Shown here piece by piece: positions 32,314 to 41,200 of a stretch of DNA of 64,000 nucleotides. The stretch is taken from contig JACJZT010000007.1 of the NCBI GenBank assembly GCA_020635455.1, positions 144,386 through 208,385 of the forward strand. Reading direction: 5' to 3'. The stretch is from Flavobacteriales bacterium. Lineage in GTDB: Bacteria; Bacteroidota; Bacteroidia; NS11-12g; UBA9320. The translations under genes and the position numbers were made by a program. Positions within the stretch are counted from its first letter, which is position 1. Each line of letters opens with the position of its first letter. Below the pieces are notes generated by a model. The model was given only the letters and a program-made list of their open reading frames with translations, ran no database searches and was not told the origin of the DNA.

Positions 32314-33642
32314 GTGATTTTATACTGGTTCCTAATCAACATCCTGTATTTAACCTTCAGAGTCTACTTCAGGAGGATTTACATCGTTAACAAAGCACAG
32401 ATAAGAAAGAACCGTGCCGTTTTTTTAACTCCCAATCATCCAAATTCATTTATTGACGGAACCATTTTATCGGTTGTAATAAGGCGGAAACTCTTTTTAC
32501 TGGCAAGAGGTGATGTGTTCAAAAAGCCACTCGCCAACCGGGCCTTGCGAAGTATGCGTTTGTTGCCAATTTACAGATCGGAAGATGGAGCCGGAAATGA
32601 ACAACCGGAAAAAAACAGAACCACTTACGAAGAGTGTTTCGAAATTTTTAGAAGAAATGGAAGTTTGTTGATCTTTCCCGAGGGTATTTGCGTGACTGAA
32701 AGAAGGTTGAGACCACTTAAAAAAGGGACAGCCAGAATGATCATCGAAGCCTTTGAAAAATATCCCGACCTTGAAATCGACATCATACCGGTAGGAATGA
32801 ATTATTCAAATCCCGGAAAATTCAGAGAAGAACTTTGCATAAACTTTGGTCAGCCAATTAACGCCCGGGATGTATTCAATGAAGAAACCCTGAAATCGCC
32901 GGCCAAAGCCATCAGCGACTTTAACGATCAGCTTTCCGAAATGCTGCAACGTGAAATGGTGATCATTGATGACCCGAATAACGACGAATTAGGTGACCTG
33001 TATCTTAAAATGGTTCGCAACAAATATAAACCTGCTTTCTGGGGATTTACCAAAAACACTAAAAACCGTTTTCTCGTTGAAAAAAGAGCTGCAAATGACC
33101 TGAACGAATTGCATCAAAAGGACCCACAACGATTTGAACAATTCAAATCCAAGGTTTACGATTATTTTAAAATGTTGGATCAATTAAAGATCAATGAAAA
33201 GATATTCTCCATTCCCGTTTATGAAATAATCCTCTATTTTATCTTTGTTATTATACTCAGTATTCCCGCTCTGTTCGGCCTTATCCTGAATTTTCCACCC
33301 GTAGTTTTGTCGAAAAAAATTGCCAAAAAAATGGTTAAGCGAATTGAGTTTTACGACTCCGTTAACATTGGTGCAGGTACCATACTTGCATTCCTGTATT
33401 TTTCATTATTGTTCCTTATTCTTCTGCCATTCTTTGGATGGAAAGCATTGCTAATGGTAATTGGCATACGTATAACAGGGTTCATTTATCTTTTCTGGAT
33501 AGAAGCGTTCAACAATGTATTTGACTGGCTTAAACTTTCTGTCTTTAAGGAAGGCAGAACACAAAAACGTTCACTTATCAGTCAACGAAAATTTATCCTC
33601 GACTTTTTTAATCCATCAAAATCATCCAGAGATCAGGGATAA
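32314..33642 (+). CDS. PlsC-like acyltransferase
   Basis: A membrane-bound acyltransferase of the glycerol-3-phosphate/1-acyl-glycerol-3-phosphate acyltransferase superfamily, which adds fatty acyl chains to phospholipid precursors. The N-terminal hydrophobic segment is followed by the catalytic NHPNSFIDG, a His-Asp pair with one extra residue compared with the classical HX4D, as in a known variant of the family. FPEG with the downstream LRPLKKGTARM forms the second block. The C-terminal third has at least two long hydrophobic hairpins (about residues 305-400). From GTG at 32314 the length is 442; a TTG at 32296 would add six residues. It could be a lysophospholipid acyltransferase rather than PlsC proper. 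Confidence 0.85.
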   Translation: MILYWFLINILYLTFRVYFRRIYIVNKAQIRKNRAVFLTPNHPNSFIDGTILSVVIRRKLFLLARGDVFKKPLANRALRSMRLLPIYRSEDGAGNEQPEKNRTTYEECFEIFRRNGSLLIFPEGICVTERRLRPLKKGTARMIIEAFEKYPDLEIDIIPVGMNYSNPGKFREELCINFGQPINARDVFNEETLKSPAKAISDFNDQLSEMLQREMVIIDDPNNDELGDLYLKMVRNKYKPAFWGFTKNTKNRFLVEKRAANDLNELHQKDPQRFEQFKSKVYDYFKMLDQLKINEKIFSIPVYEIILYFIFVIILSIPALFGLILNFPPVVLSKKIAKKMVKRIEFYDSVNIGAGTILAFLYFSLLFLILLPFFGWKALLMVIGIRITGFIYLFWIEAFNNVFDWLKLSVFKEGRTQKRSLISQRKFILDFFNPSKSSRDQG

Positions 33643-33734
33643 TAATTTTGAACCGGAAGATAAAATTGATGTACATTAAAATAAGAGCTGTTCTTAAATC
33701 TTCATTAAAAATAATACCCTTGTAAATAAAAAAA

Positions 33735-34358
33735 ATGAACAACGAATGGATCGATCGCTGGAATGAAAGATACAGTAAACCTGAATACGCATATGGTACT
33801 GAACCCAACTCGTATCTGAAGGAGAAATTAAATAAATTTAAACCGGGAAAAATACTCTTTCCCGCAGAAGGAGAAGGAAGAAACGCAGTATTTGCTGCTT
33901 TAAGAGGATGGCGGGTCTTTGCATTCGACATTAGCATTGAAGGGCGAAAAAAAGCACTTGAACTTGCCCTTAAAAATGGAGTTAACCTGCATTACTCTGT
34001 CGGAGATCTTAATAAGATAAAATATGAAACCGAACAATTTGATGCCCTTGTTTTTATATATGCTCACTTTCCTCCAGAGGTTAAACTTCAATATTTAAAT
34101 ACTCTTTACTCGTATCTCAAACCCGGCGGTGTAATAATCTTTGAAGCTTTTGGCAAAAAACATCTGGACTATGTAAGAAGGGATGAAAAGGTAGGTGGTC
34201 CCAGAGATGCTGACACATTGTATTCAAGAGATGAAATTGAATCCTGCTTTACAAATTGCGAAATCATTGAAAGTACCGAATGTGAAATTGAATTAAAGGA
34301 AGGTGTTTTTCACAATGGCTTGGGGTCTGTAGTCCGTTTTACAGCTATTAAAAAATAG
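33735..34358 (+). CDS. Class I SAM-dependent methyltransferase (TehB-like)
   Basis: The 207-residue protein starts with WIDRWNERYSKPEYAYGTEPN, typical of the TehB/thiopurine-like small methyltransferase group. The SAM-binding motif I is LFPAEGEGRNAVFAALRG, with the GxGxG glycines partly replaced (AEGEGRN). The acidic end of strand 2 is FAFDIS. A post-motif FDALVFIYAHFPPEVK and a C-terminal beta hairpin (FHNGLGSVVRFTAI) complete the fold. Group members detoxify tellurite or thiols, but the substrate here cannot be set. It stands alone, 92 bases after the acyltransferase, with no T-rich terminator evident. Confidence 0.85.
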   Translation: MNNEWIDRWNERYSKPEYAYGTEPNSYLKEKLNKFKPGKILFPAEGEGRNAVFAALRGWRVFAFDISIEGRKKALELALKNGVNLHYSVGDLNKIKYETEQFDALVFIYAHFPPEVKLQYLNTLYSYLKPGGVIIFEAFGKKHLDYVRRDEKVGGPRDADTLYSRDEIESCFTNCEIIESTECEIELKEGVFHNGLGSVVRFTAIKK

Positions 34359-34488
34359 CCTTTTCCTAAATCTGTATAATAACCTTATTTCCTGTAAGTA
34401 CCCACAAATAAGATATTCTGCCTCTGTTTATTATTCAAAAATAAGGATCCGGCAATCCTTGATAGAAATGAGTATTAAAATTTGGTCG

Positions 34489-34496
34489 TATATTTG
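34489..34496 (+). promoter_or_regulatory. -7 box for the small protein-LytS-LytTR unit
   Basis: TATATTTG, an exact TAnnTTTG, ends 29 bases before the ATG at 34526. A TTG lies 27 bases upstream, beyond normal spacing, so only the -7 element is convincing. It supports the small gene as the first cistron. Confidence 0.5.
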
Positions 34497-34525
34497 CTTA
34501 CAACATTTAAGACAGAGTGCCTGCA

Positions 34526-34765
34526 ATGTCCTTTTTTAAGAAAATAAGAGTAAATAAAGCCGGAAGAATAATTTTGGTTTTGATCTTATTGAATCTTGTT
34601 GCCTTTTCAGCTACCAGTAATCTTGCAAACCGGTATAGTCCTGACCAATTAGGTAACAACCAACAAAAAAATATGAATTACATCGAAAAAGGATGGCAAA
34701 TTGTCAACTGGAGTTATAATTTGCTGAAATATTTTAAAAAACCGCAAACTGATATTCCTTCTTGA
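34526..34765 (+). CDS. Small single-span membrane protein coupled to LytS
   Basis: I choose the ATG at 34526 (79 residues); a GTG at 34517 would add three. The N-terminus is basic (MSFFKKIRVNKAGR), followed by one hydrophobic span (about IILVLILLNLVAFSA) and a soluble, Tyr/Asn/Lys-rich tail of about 45 residues. Its TGA overlaps the TTG start of the histidine kinase (TTGA at 34762-34765), which is tight translational coupling. A promoter box lies upstream. These facts make it a real gene and suggest it works with the two-component system as an input, anchor or modulator. I recognise no family. Confidence 0.65.
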   Translation: MSFFKKIRVNKAGRIILVLILLNLVAFSATSNLANRYSPDQLGNNQQKNMNYIEKGWQIVNWSYNLLKYFKKPQTDIPS

Positions 34766-35802
34766 AGTTAAATTCAACTTACATTCTTCTTAAGATCATT
34801 CGCTATAAAATACACCATGTATTTTTCTGGCTGGTGTATTTTTTTGTATGGTATTTCCAGTACGAGCAATTCGTAGGAAAGTTAAATGCCGTGATGAATT
34901 CTCTGGTTGTAATTGTTCTTCACGGATCGGCCTCTTATTTCAATAATTATTACCTCGTTCCCGAATTTCTGAGAAAACGGAAATACATCTATTACTTTAC
35001 CACCTTAGTACTTACGATAAGTTTTATTTGCCTGGTTCATATCGTTTATCTGCTTCAGGTTGACACCATTGACGACAGTGAAAAATTCAACTTATGGAGC
35101 ATGGATTTCTTTTTCAGCAATTCAATTAGCATTCTTTACACGATCGGTCTTACTATGACCCTTCTGTTTTTTAAGCAGTGGTTTGAAAAAGAAAGACTGA
35201 ATGACAAACTTGAAAAACTCAATATTGAAACCGAATTAAAATACTTAAAAAGCCAGATAAACCCACATTTTTTGTTTAACAGCCTGAACAGTGTGTATGC
35301 ACTTACCCTCAACAAAAGCGATAAGGCCCCTGAAGTTGTGTTAAAATTATCAGACATTCTCAGGTACATCCTTTACGACGGTGGTGAAAAAGTGGTAAGC
35401 CTCAGTAAGGAGATCGAATACCTTAACAATTATCTTGAACTTGAAAAAATCAGATATGGCAGCCGGCTTGAAACAAAACTGGAAGTGAAAGGAGATCTTT
35501 CAGGACATGAGATCGCCCCAATGATCTTTCTGCCTTTTCTTGAAAACTGTTTTAAGCATGGAGTAAATTCCAATATAGGGCATACCTTCATTAACATTTC
35601 AATAGAAGTTGACTCTAAGGATATACATTTTAAGATCGAAAACAATAAACCTCAAACCAGGATAAGCGACAAAGTAAATTACCAGGGAGGTATCGGAATA
35701 GAAAATGTTAAAAAGAGGTTAAATCTGCTATACCCCGGAAAGCATGAACTTGAAATTACCGAAAGCGAAACCTTCGTGGTTGACATCCGAATATATTGGT
35801 AG
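34762..35802 (+). CDS. LytS/YehU-type sensor histidine kinase
   Basis: The 346-residue protein begins at a TTG that overlaps the upstream stop. Four hydrophobic helices (about 14-34, 42-64, 74-98, 117-139) form a small membrane sensor. The His_kinase block LKSQINPHFLFNSLNSVYAL contains the phosphorylatable His169. The ATP-binding part has FLPFLENCFKHGV (N box) and GGIGIENVKKRL (G box). This is the compact LytS-type kinase common in Bacteroidota, normally paired with a LytTR regulator, as here 102 bases downstream. The signal is unknown; the small upstream membrane protein may be part of the sensor. Confidence 0.92.
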   Translation: MKLNSTYILLKIIRYKIHHVFFWLVYFFVWYFQYEQFVGKLNAVMNSLVVIVLHGSASYFNNYYLVPEFLRKRKYIYYFTTLVLTISFICLVHIVYLLQVDTIDDSEKFNLWSMDFFFSNSISILYTIGLTMTLLFFKQWFEKERLNDKLEKLNIETELKYLKSQINPHFLFNSLNSVYALTLNKSDKAPEVVLKLSDILRYILYDGGEKVVSLSKEIEYLNNYLELEKIRYGSRLETKLEVKGDLSGHEIAPMIFLPFLENCFKHGVNSNIGHTFINISIEVDSKDIHFKIENNKPQTRISDKVNYQGGIGIENVKKRLNLLYPGKHELEITESETFVVDIRIYW

Positions 35803-35904
35803 TTTTACCGGTAGATTTATTTATCGGAAATAATACGAGGTTAATCTTTATACCGATTTATTACCCGGAATATTTTATTTGTTTTAAACCTTTAAATTTT
35901 TAGA

Positions 35905-36615
35905 ATGAAATGTTTAATTGTTGATGACGAACCTTTAGCCCAGGACATTATTGAAAGTTACCTTAAAAAATTTCCGGATATGGAACTGGCAGGCAAATGC
36001 AATAATGCACTCGAAGCATCGGAGTTTTTAAAGAACAATAAGATTGATCTGATGTTTCTCGACATTCAGATGCCTGAAATTACCGGAATGGAATTTTTAA
36101 GAAGTTTAAGTGATCCGCCTTTGGTTGTTTTTTGTACTGCCTATTCCGACTTTGCCGTGGAAGGATTTGAATTAAACGCGATTGACTATCTGTTGAAACC
36201 CATAGCCCTTGACAGGTTTACAAAAACCATTGAAAGAACAAGAGAATACCTCAGCATGAAAAACGGGGAGTCGATCGAAGAAACGGATTTGGAAAATGAT
36301 CATATTTTTATAAAATCCAATCAGAAACAGGTTAAACTTTCCTACGATCAGATCCAATATGTTGAAGCTTTCGCAGATTATGTAAAAATATACACGCCCG
36401 AAAAAAGATATATAACCCTGCAAACCATGAAAAACATGGAGATAAAGTTGCCGGCAGATAAGTTCATAAGGGTGCACCGGTCGTTTATTGTTGGAATAAA
36501 ATATATCAGCAGTTTCAACAGCAGCGAATTGGAAATCGGTAATGTAAAAATACCGGTAGGTAAAAATTATAAAGATGAGTTTTTAAAAAAACTCAGAAGT
36601 AAGAATATTCTATAA
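35905..36615 (+). CDS. LytTR family response regulator
   Basis: The 236-residue protein has an N-terminal receiver domain with the acidic pair (VDDE, 6-9), the phospho-acceptor Asp53 in MFLDIQMPE, a Thr in FCTAYSDFA and a Lys in DYLLKPI. The C-terminal half (about 130-236) is the LytTR DNA-binding domain, with FIKSNQKQVKL, EAFADYVKIYT, RVHRSFIVG and PVGKNYKDEF. It is the cognate regulator of the LytS kinase upstream. LytTR proteins bind paired direct repeats near their targets; none is evident in this window, so targets are unknown. A hairpin terminator follows. Confidence 0.94.
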   Translation: MKCLIVDDEPLAQDIIESYLKKFPDMELAGKCNNALEASEFLKNNKIDLMFLDIQMPEITGMEFLRSLSDPPLVVFCTAYSDFAVEGFELNAIDYLLKPIALDRFTKTIERTREYLSMKNGESIEETDLENDHIFIKSNQKQVKLSYDQIQYVEAFADYVKIYTPEKRYITLQTMKNMEIKLPADKFIRVHRSFIVGIKYISSFNSSELEIGNVKIPVGKNYKDEFLKKLRSKNIL

Positions 36616-36640
36616 GACAAAATACATAGTCTATCCTCAC

Positions 36641-36702
36641 AAAGTGGGTTTGAGTTTACTTCGATTAGGGCTTTCAGCCCTATAACCCGACTCACTTTTT
36701 TT
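36641..36702 (+). terminator. Terminator after the LytTR regulator
   Basis: A compound hairpin: outer arms AAAGTG/CACTTT and GGGTT/AACCC separated by a GACT bulge on one side, inner perfect stem TAGGGCT-TTC-AGCCCTA (36666-36682), then T8 to 36702. The CTCAC at 36691-36695 can alternatively pair with GTGAG at 36716-36720 through the T and A runs. Confidence 0.75.
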
Positions 36703-37045
36703 CTTGAAAAAAAACGTGAGCAAAAAATTATTCACCCGTTTATGCTTGTTTCAATGGCGTTCATCAATGCTGTGCATTTCAAGCCAAAAAAATACTCCCC
36801 CCCGCATCCCAACGCCGCCCCCGTCTTTTTGGCGACCCTCCGCACCATTCTATATTCGAATATTTTTCTAGTTAAATTACTTTTTAATTTTTCTTTTGAA
36901 AATTCCTTTGAACAAAATAGTTAAATAATGTAAGAAAATATTGAAAGGTTTATTATAAATTTCAAATTATTCTTGCAATTTTTAAGTTACATTTTAAGCT
37001 ATAAAGCGTTATTAATTAATGGATTAAGTGGCTTTTAAGGTTCGA
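36703..37045 (+). other. Intergenic region with C-rich (minus-strand G-rich) element and possible 38-codon ORF
   Basis: About 340 bases without a clear gene. The segment 36795-36845 is very C-rich in an AT-rich genome: C7 at 36797-36803, CCC at 36808-36810, C5 at 36818-36822 and CCC at 36836-36838. The minus strand thus has four G runs able to form a G-quadruplex. A minus-strand frame from ATG at 36848 to TGA at 36732-36734 would encode 38 residues (starts MVRRVAKKTG, contains GCGGEYFFGL), but no promoter box or ribosome site supports it. The remainder to 37045 is AT-rich with no feature. Confidence 0.5.
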
Positions 37046-37591
37046 CTACTTAAGGAAAGTCCCTTTCTTCTTTTCCTTCAAAAACTTTTCCTTATTAAAA
37101 TCTGCGGATTTGTTACGCGGAATACTGAGTGAATCCCAGTTATCTGAATAGGTTTTGGCAAGAAAAACCATCTGACCAACATGGTATGCATAATGTGCAA
37201 GTTGTCTTTGAATGGCCTCCGGTACCGAATGGCCTTCATTCCTTATATAAACGGTTTTTTGAATATCTTCTTCTTTCAGTTCGGATAAAGCATTGAGAAA
37301 AACCCTCCACCCTTTTTCCCAGATCTCTGCTAATTCTGTTTTAGATCCATAAAAATTTTCAAATTCATCATCCCGGTCTCTCCAATCCTTCTCTCCATCT
37401 GATTCAAGGAAATCCGTCCATCTGCTCAGCATGTTTCCCGAAAGGTGTTTAACAATAATGGCAATGCTGTTCGACTCTCTGTTGATGGTAAACGAAAGTT
37501 GGGCTTCGGTGCATCTTTCCAGAACCGCATCACCCAAACCTTTGTAATATTCAAATAGCTTATGAATAAATTTCAATTCTTTTAATGTCAT
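37046..37591 (-). CDS. DinB-like superfamily protein (DUF1572 type)
   Basis: A 181-residue all-helical protein. The N-terminal helix (MTLKELKFIHKLFEYYKGLG), a central His in VKHLSGNMLSRW and a C-terminal His pair in LAHYAYHVGQMV mark the DinB/YfiT four-helix bundle that usually binds one metal through three His. The family includes thiol-dependent transferases such as those using bacillithiol or mycothiol, but many members have no known reaction. Its ATG overlaps the TGA of the upstream T9SS client by 4 bases (37588-37591), so it is the last gene of a coupled unit. Why a cytosolic DinB protein sits with an exported protein is unclear. Confidence 0.85.
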   Translation of the reverse strand: MTLKELKFIHKLFEYYKGLGDAVLERCTEAQLSFTINRESNSIAIIVKHLSGNMLSRWTDFLESDGEKDWRDRDDEFENFYGSKTELAEIWEKGWRVFLNALSELKEEDIQKTVYIRNEGHSVPEAIQRQLAHYAYHVGQMVFLAKTYSDNWDSLSIPRNKSADFNKEKFLKEKKKGTFLK

Positions 37592-38484
37592 TGTTTTTTT
37601 ATGAATTTAGTTTTATAAACGACTTTTCCAATGCTGTTGCAGCCTTGTAAATAATAGATACCGGCAGGGAGCAGAGAAACATTTGCGAACTTCTCGTCTC
37701 CTGAAAATTCCATTACTTTACTTCCTAAAAAACTTACTATCATATACGTTTTTAAGGTGCCTGCTGATGATCGAATGTTTAAGATATTTTCGACAGGATT
37801 GGGATATACCGAAAGGTCGTATTCAAGTAATTCGGTGTTTAAAACTGCGGGGAAATCTTCCCATTCCGTATCAATATCGTCGATCATTAATACCGTTCCA
37901 ACTTTGCTTTTATTACCGTTGTTTCTATTAATGCTGTTTGCAAAATAAAATACCATGGTGTCGCATTTGTGATCACTGCTGTAATATACCGGCAACTCGA
38001 ATTTTTTATACGTTGTCTGAGGGTTAACAATTAACATGGATACACCGCCATGAGTAATGTAGCGTCCTGAGTTTTTATCTTTATAGGCCATTAACAAAAC
38101 AAAGGCTCCTGTGTCAACACCATTTGGGATATATTTATAATAAAAGCTTATTTTTTTCAGTCGTTTATTCCAGGTGTAAGGCACTCCTGCATTTATGTCC
38201 TGACCATATACCATATATGATGGAATAAGATAGGTCGTGGCATCAATAACATAGCTGAAAGTTTCCATTTTTACCGCATAATTACCTTCCGCAGCATCCG
38301 TCGATTTGATAACAGTTTGAGGAATACCGAATTCGGGATAAAGATCATTTCTGGTTACCCAACCCTCAGGTTCTTCAAAAGCGGAGTTGTTTTCCCACTC
38401 TTCAAAATTTTCATTCTCCAGACTCTGCCCAATGGAATATCCCGTTATCAAAAAAAGCAATATGAGGTTATAAATTCTTTTCAT
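37588..38484 (-). CDS. T9SS type A client with PCMD-like carbohydrate domain
   Basis: The ATG at 38484 starts a signal peptide (MKRIYNLILLFLITGYSIGQ); a longer frame from 38562 adds a non-signal extension and is rejected. The 298-residue product has an N-terminal domain (about 20-215) with pattern NENFEEWENNSAFEEPEGW, a Trp/Phe-rich beta-sandwich and MIDDIDTEWE near its end, resembling the putative carbohydrate metabolism domain (PCMD, PF13201). The C-terminal roughly 75 residues are a T9SS type A sorting domain: DLSVYPNPVENILNI, the GSKVMEFSG strand and LPAGIYYLQG, ending in KTKFIKKQ. It is probably a surface or secreted lectin-like protein. It sits 16 bases after the membrane gene and overlaps the DinB gene. 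Confidence 0.85.
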   Translation of the reverse strand: MKRIYNLILLFLITGYSIGQSLENENFEEWENNSAFEEPEGWVTRNDLYPEFGIPQTVIKSTDAAEGNYAVKMETFSYVIDATTYLIPSYMVYGQDINAGVPYTWNKRLKKISFYYKYIPNGVDTGAFVLLMAYKDKNSGRYITHGGVSMLIVNPQTTYKKFELPVYYSSDHKCDTMVFYFANSINRNNGNKSKVGTVLMIDDIDTEWEDFPAVLNTELLEYDLSVYPNPVENILNIRSSAGTLKTYMIVSFLGSKVMEFSGDEKFANVSLLPAGIYYLQGCNSIGKVVYKTKFIKKQ

Positions 38485-38500
38485 CTTAAAAAGGTTATTC

Positions 38501-39886
38501 TTACTCCGGAAGGGACCATAGTATGGTGTATAGTCTTTTGAAAAGTATCTGTAAAAATACAAACGTTAATACAAAACCAAATATCTCAAGTTGCTCATCG
38601 TATTGCTTATTGTGATACATTACGTAATAAAATAAAGGCATAAACGGCAAACAAAGCAGGGTTAAATTAAGGCAAGCACCATTTAGCCAGGAGTGCTTGC
38701 GGTTGAACAGGATCTTTATTGCTCCAAAACCGAGTCCAACATAGATCAGCATATACATGTTGGCCGTTTGATCTTCATTGAATCCGGAAATGGCTATCAA
38801 TATCCCGGTTACAACCATGATCACAACAGCCGACACAATGGTTAGTATAAAATCACGGCGTCTCACGTTTTTATAGATCATAAAAATAAGAGTTATATAA
38901 AAGATCACATACCACATAAAGTGGTAAAAATCAGCATTCCATAAAAAATTCTTCCCGGTTTTGTATTCAACGGCAAGGCTGAGCCTGTCTTCCAGATCTC
39001 TGATAAACCTAAATTGCTCATAATTATTATTCGAAAATCGATACAAATAATCTTCGTCGCGGTTGAAGGCATTTAAATAATGTTCGGCAGAATGAGGAAC
39101 CTTAACTTCATATTTTTCAGCAACCTTGATAAAATCATTGATCAGTTTTAACTGTTCCTGCTTATTTGAGCTTCTATTGAAAAGTTCTTTTGTGTATTGA
39201 TCGCAATACATCCCATGCCGGCTAATTTTGTTTCTGCATAGTGGATCCTTTTCCATTTGGTCAAAGGGTTCATACTGCCTTTCCGGATCAACGATTATAT
39301 TTCCGAATGTATATCTGTAAAAAGTGTTGTAACCGAATCTTGTGAAATTATTGTAATCGTATAAATGAACTTTTCCGGGATACAGTTCACCGTTAATTTC
39401 CGAAGTGTTGTAATGGTAGGTTTCATTTGGAAAAAAAGCAGCTCCAAGGTTAAGAGCATTTATATCTTTTGCCAGACTAACGCTCGATATGGACAATTTT
39501 GCCTTAAGCGAATACAAGGCCGGAAAGGCAAACATCGTCGACAATATGAGGCTAACATTGATAAAGATCAGCAAAAAATTCAGATATTCATCACCGGGAG
39601 GGCGTTTCCCATATTGTTTAAACAAATTGAAACGACCGGCATGGATCATCCAAATTATCAAATACGTAACCGATAAGATCATAAAGGTCCATACAAGTTT
39701 TAGCATGTCAAGCTCTGAAGTATAATTGATCCTGGTGAACAAAACCACGACCCCGAAAAGACAATTGGTAAGCAGAACGGAATAAAAGACATAATGTATC
39801 CTGCTTTGCCATAGGATAGGATAATGCGTCAAAAGATAATGATCGATCTTTTTGAGGAATGGAGGTATGAAGTTTGAAACATTCAT
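38501..39886 (-). CDS. Polytopic membrane protein, likely partner of the ABC ATPase
   Basis: The ATG at 39886 begins 4 bases after the ABC ATPase stop and gives 461 residues (MNVSNFIPPFLKKIDHYLL); a longer frame would overlap the ATPase gene. It has about three hydrophobic helices in the first third (YVFYSVLLTNCLFGVVVLF, WTFMILSVTYLIIWMI, FLLIFINVSLILSTMFAF), a soluble domain of about 200 residues (about 145-345) and five or more helices at the C-terminus. This layout resembles an export permease with a large periplasmic domain. No family was recognised. Tight spacing with the ATPase is the main evidence for a transport role. Confidence 0.75.
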   Translation of the reverse strand: MNVSNFIPPFLKKIDHYLLTHYPILWQSRIHYVFYSVLLTNCLFGVVVLFTRINYTSELDMLKLVWTFMILSVTYLIIWMIHAGRFNLFKQYGKRPPGDEYLNFLLIFINVSLILSTMFAFPALYSLKAKLSISSVSLAKDINALNLGAAFFPNETYHYNTSEINGELYPGKVHLYDYNNFTRFGYNTFYRYTFGNIIVDPERQYEPFDQMEKDPLCRNKISRHGMYCDQYTKELFNRSSNKQEQLKLINDFIKVAEKYEVKVPHSAEHYLNAFNRDEDYLYRFSNNNYEQFRFIRDLEDRLSLAVEYKTGKNFLWNADFYHFMWYVIFYITLIFMIYKNVRRRDFILTIVSAVVIMVVTGILIAISGFNEDQTANMYMLIYVGLGFGAIKILFNRKHSWLNGACLNLTLLCLPFMPLFYYVMYHNKQYDEQLEIFGFVLTFVFLQILFKRLYTILWSLPE

Positions 39887-39890
39887 GGGC

Positions 39891-41081
39891 TTAATTCTCA
39901 TTAAAAAACTTTTTTGTAGACCTCGACAGATCCCTGAAATAGGAAATTGAAATTCCCTTATCCACAAGCATCTTTAGCAATTCATTCGCTTCAAGATCCT
40001 TTGAACAACTTAACAGGATCAGGCTACCTTTTAATCGGATAACAAGGTCATTCGTATCTTTTAAAGCAAATTCTATTTTTTGTAATTCATCCGTTGTCTC
40101 GATTTCTATTTCGGTATTCTGCAACAACATCTCCTTACCGTCTGTGGTTGAATTAAAGATGCTCTCGCCATCACGCAGGAATACAATATGGTCGGCAACT
40201 TTTTCAACTTCATGCAATTGTTGGGAACTGAATAAAACCCCGAAGGAATTTTTTTTGGATTTGGCCAGATTTTTTAAATCGTATAAAAAAGTTTCCTGGG
40301 CATTTATATCAAGATTTGCAAGAGGTTCATCCAAAATAAGCAGGCTTGGCCTTAAGAGCAGAATCCTTGCAAGTTCAAAACGCGTGCGGTACCCCGATGA
40401 GATTTGCGTCCAGAAGAGGTCCTTAAATTTAAACAATCCCAAACGGGTCAGAAAAACGCAAACCAAATATTCGTTATCAAATCCGTACACCCCCCTGGAG
40501 GCCGCGGCAAAATGAAGATTGTTCTTTAATTTGCCATACCATCTGGGAATCCTTTGTGGTATGTATGCGACTTTACCTTTAACGTCAAACAGGTCTTTTT
40601 CAGTCCCAACCTTAAATTCAATTTCGCCCTGATCTTCAGAAAGGTCTCGGGCAACGATCCTTAAGAGGGTTGTTTTACCATTTCCATTTTCTCCCACCAC
40701 CCCTATAAGTTCACCCGAACTAACCGTCATGCTGAATGGAGAAAGTTTAAACTTTCCGCTTTCATAAGTTTTGGTAAGGTTATTTGCACGAAGCAGCACG
40801 TTGGGATCTGATCCTCCGGCAGACTCTTTTGCCTCACAATAACTGTACAAACTCAATACATTATGGATAAAATCGTCCCGGACTTTCTCACCGGTTGCCT
40901 GTATGGTGTTGTATCCGTCACAGAGATCCATGACCTTTCGTTTCTCTGCTTTTGAAAGTTCCGTATCCAGACACAAGTCGAGAAATTTTCTGAAGGCCTG
41001 TACATAATTTCCGGAATTGAACCGGCCTACCATTTCGGGGTTAAAGGTTTCTTCGTCCATATTTGATAAAATTAACGCCAC
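39891..41081 (-). CDS. ABC transporter ATP-binding protein with N-terminal helical extension
   Basis: The 396-residue protein has a helical, acidic extension (1-95) before a standard ATPase domain. Walker A is GENGNGKTT (130-138), the Q loop lies in YIPQRIPR (173-180) and Walker B is LLILDEP (247-253), with a D-loop ANLD and an SSQQLHEVEK segment in the H-loop area. The signature motif is ISSGYRTR (227-234), a degenerate form of LSGGQ. A C-terminal extension of about 100 residues follows. It starts an operon with the membrane protein, a T9SS client and a DinB gene. Transport of an unknown substrate, probably export, is inferred from context. Confidence 0.88.
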   Translation of the reverse strand: MALILSNMDEETFNPEMVGRFNSGNYVQAFRKFLDLCLDTELSKAEKRKVMDLCDGYNTIQATGEKVRDDFIHNVLSLYSYCEAKESAGGSDPNVLLRANNLTKTYESGKFKLSPFSMTVSSGELIGVVGENGNGKTTLLRIVARDLSEDQGEIEFKVGTEKDLFDVKGKVAYIPQRIPRWYGKLKNNLHFAAASRGVYGFDNEYLVCVFLTRLGLFKFKDLFWTQISSGYRTRFELARILLLRPSLLILDEPLANLDINAQETFLYDLKNLAKSKKNSFGVLFSSQQLHEVEKVADHIVFLRDGESIFNSTTDGKEMLLQNTEIEIETTDELQKIEFALKDTNDLVIRLKGSLILLSCSKDLEANELLKMLVDKGISISYFRDLSRSTKKFFNEN

Positions 41082-41200
41082 TCAATATTAATATAGTATT
41101 GCTACAATTCGCATATTCGTTAGATTAAAGTGCGCATTATGTGTATTAAATTATATTTTCGCATTAGGTTTATTGAACAATACAAAATCAAAGGCATCAT

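Noticed and set aside
36742..36924. 60-codon plus-strand frame in the C-rich intergenic element
   Set aside because: The composition comes from poly-C and AT tracts, with no promoter box and no protein-like pattern.
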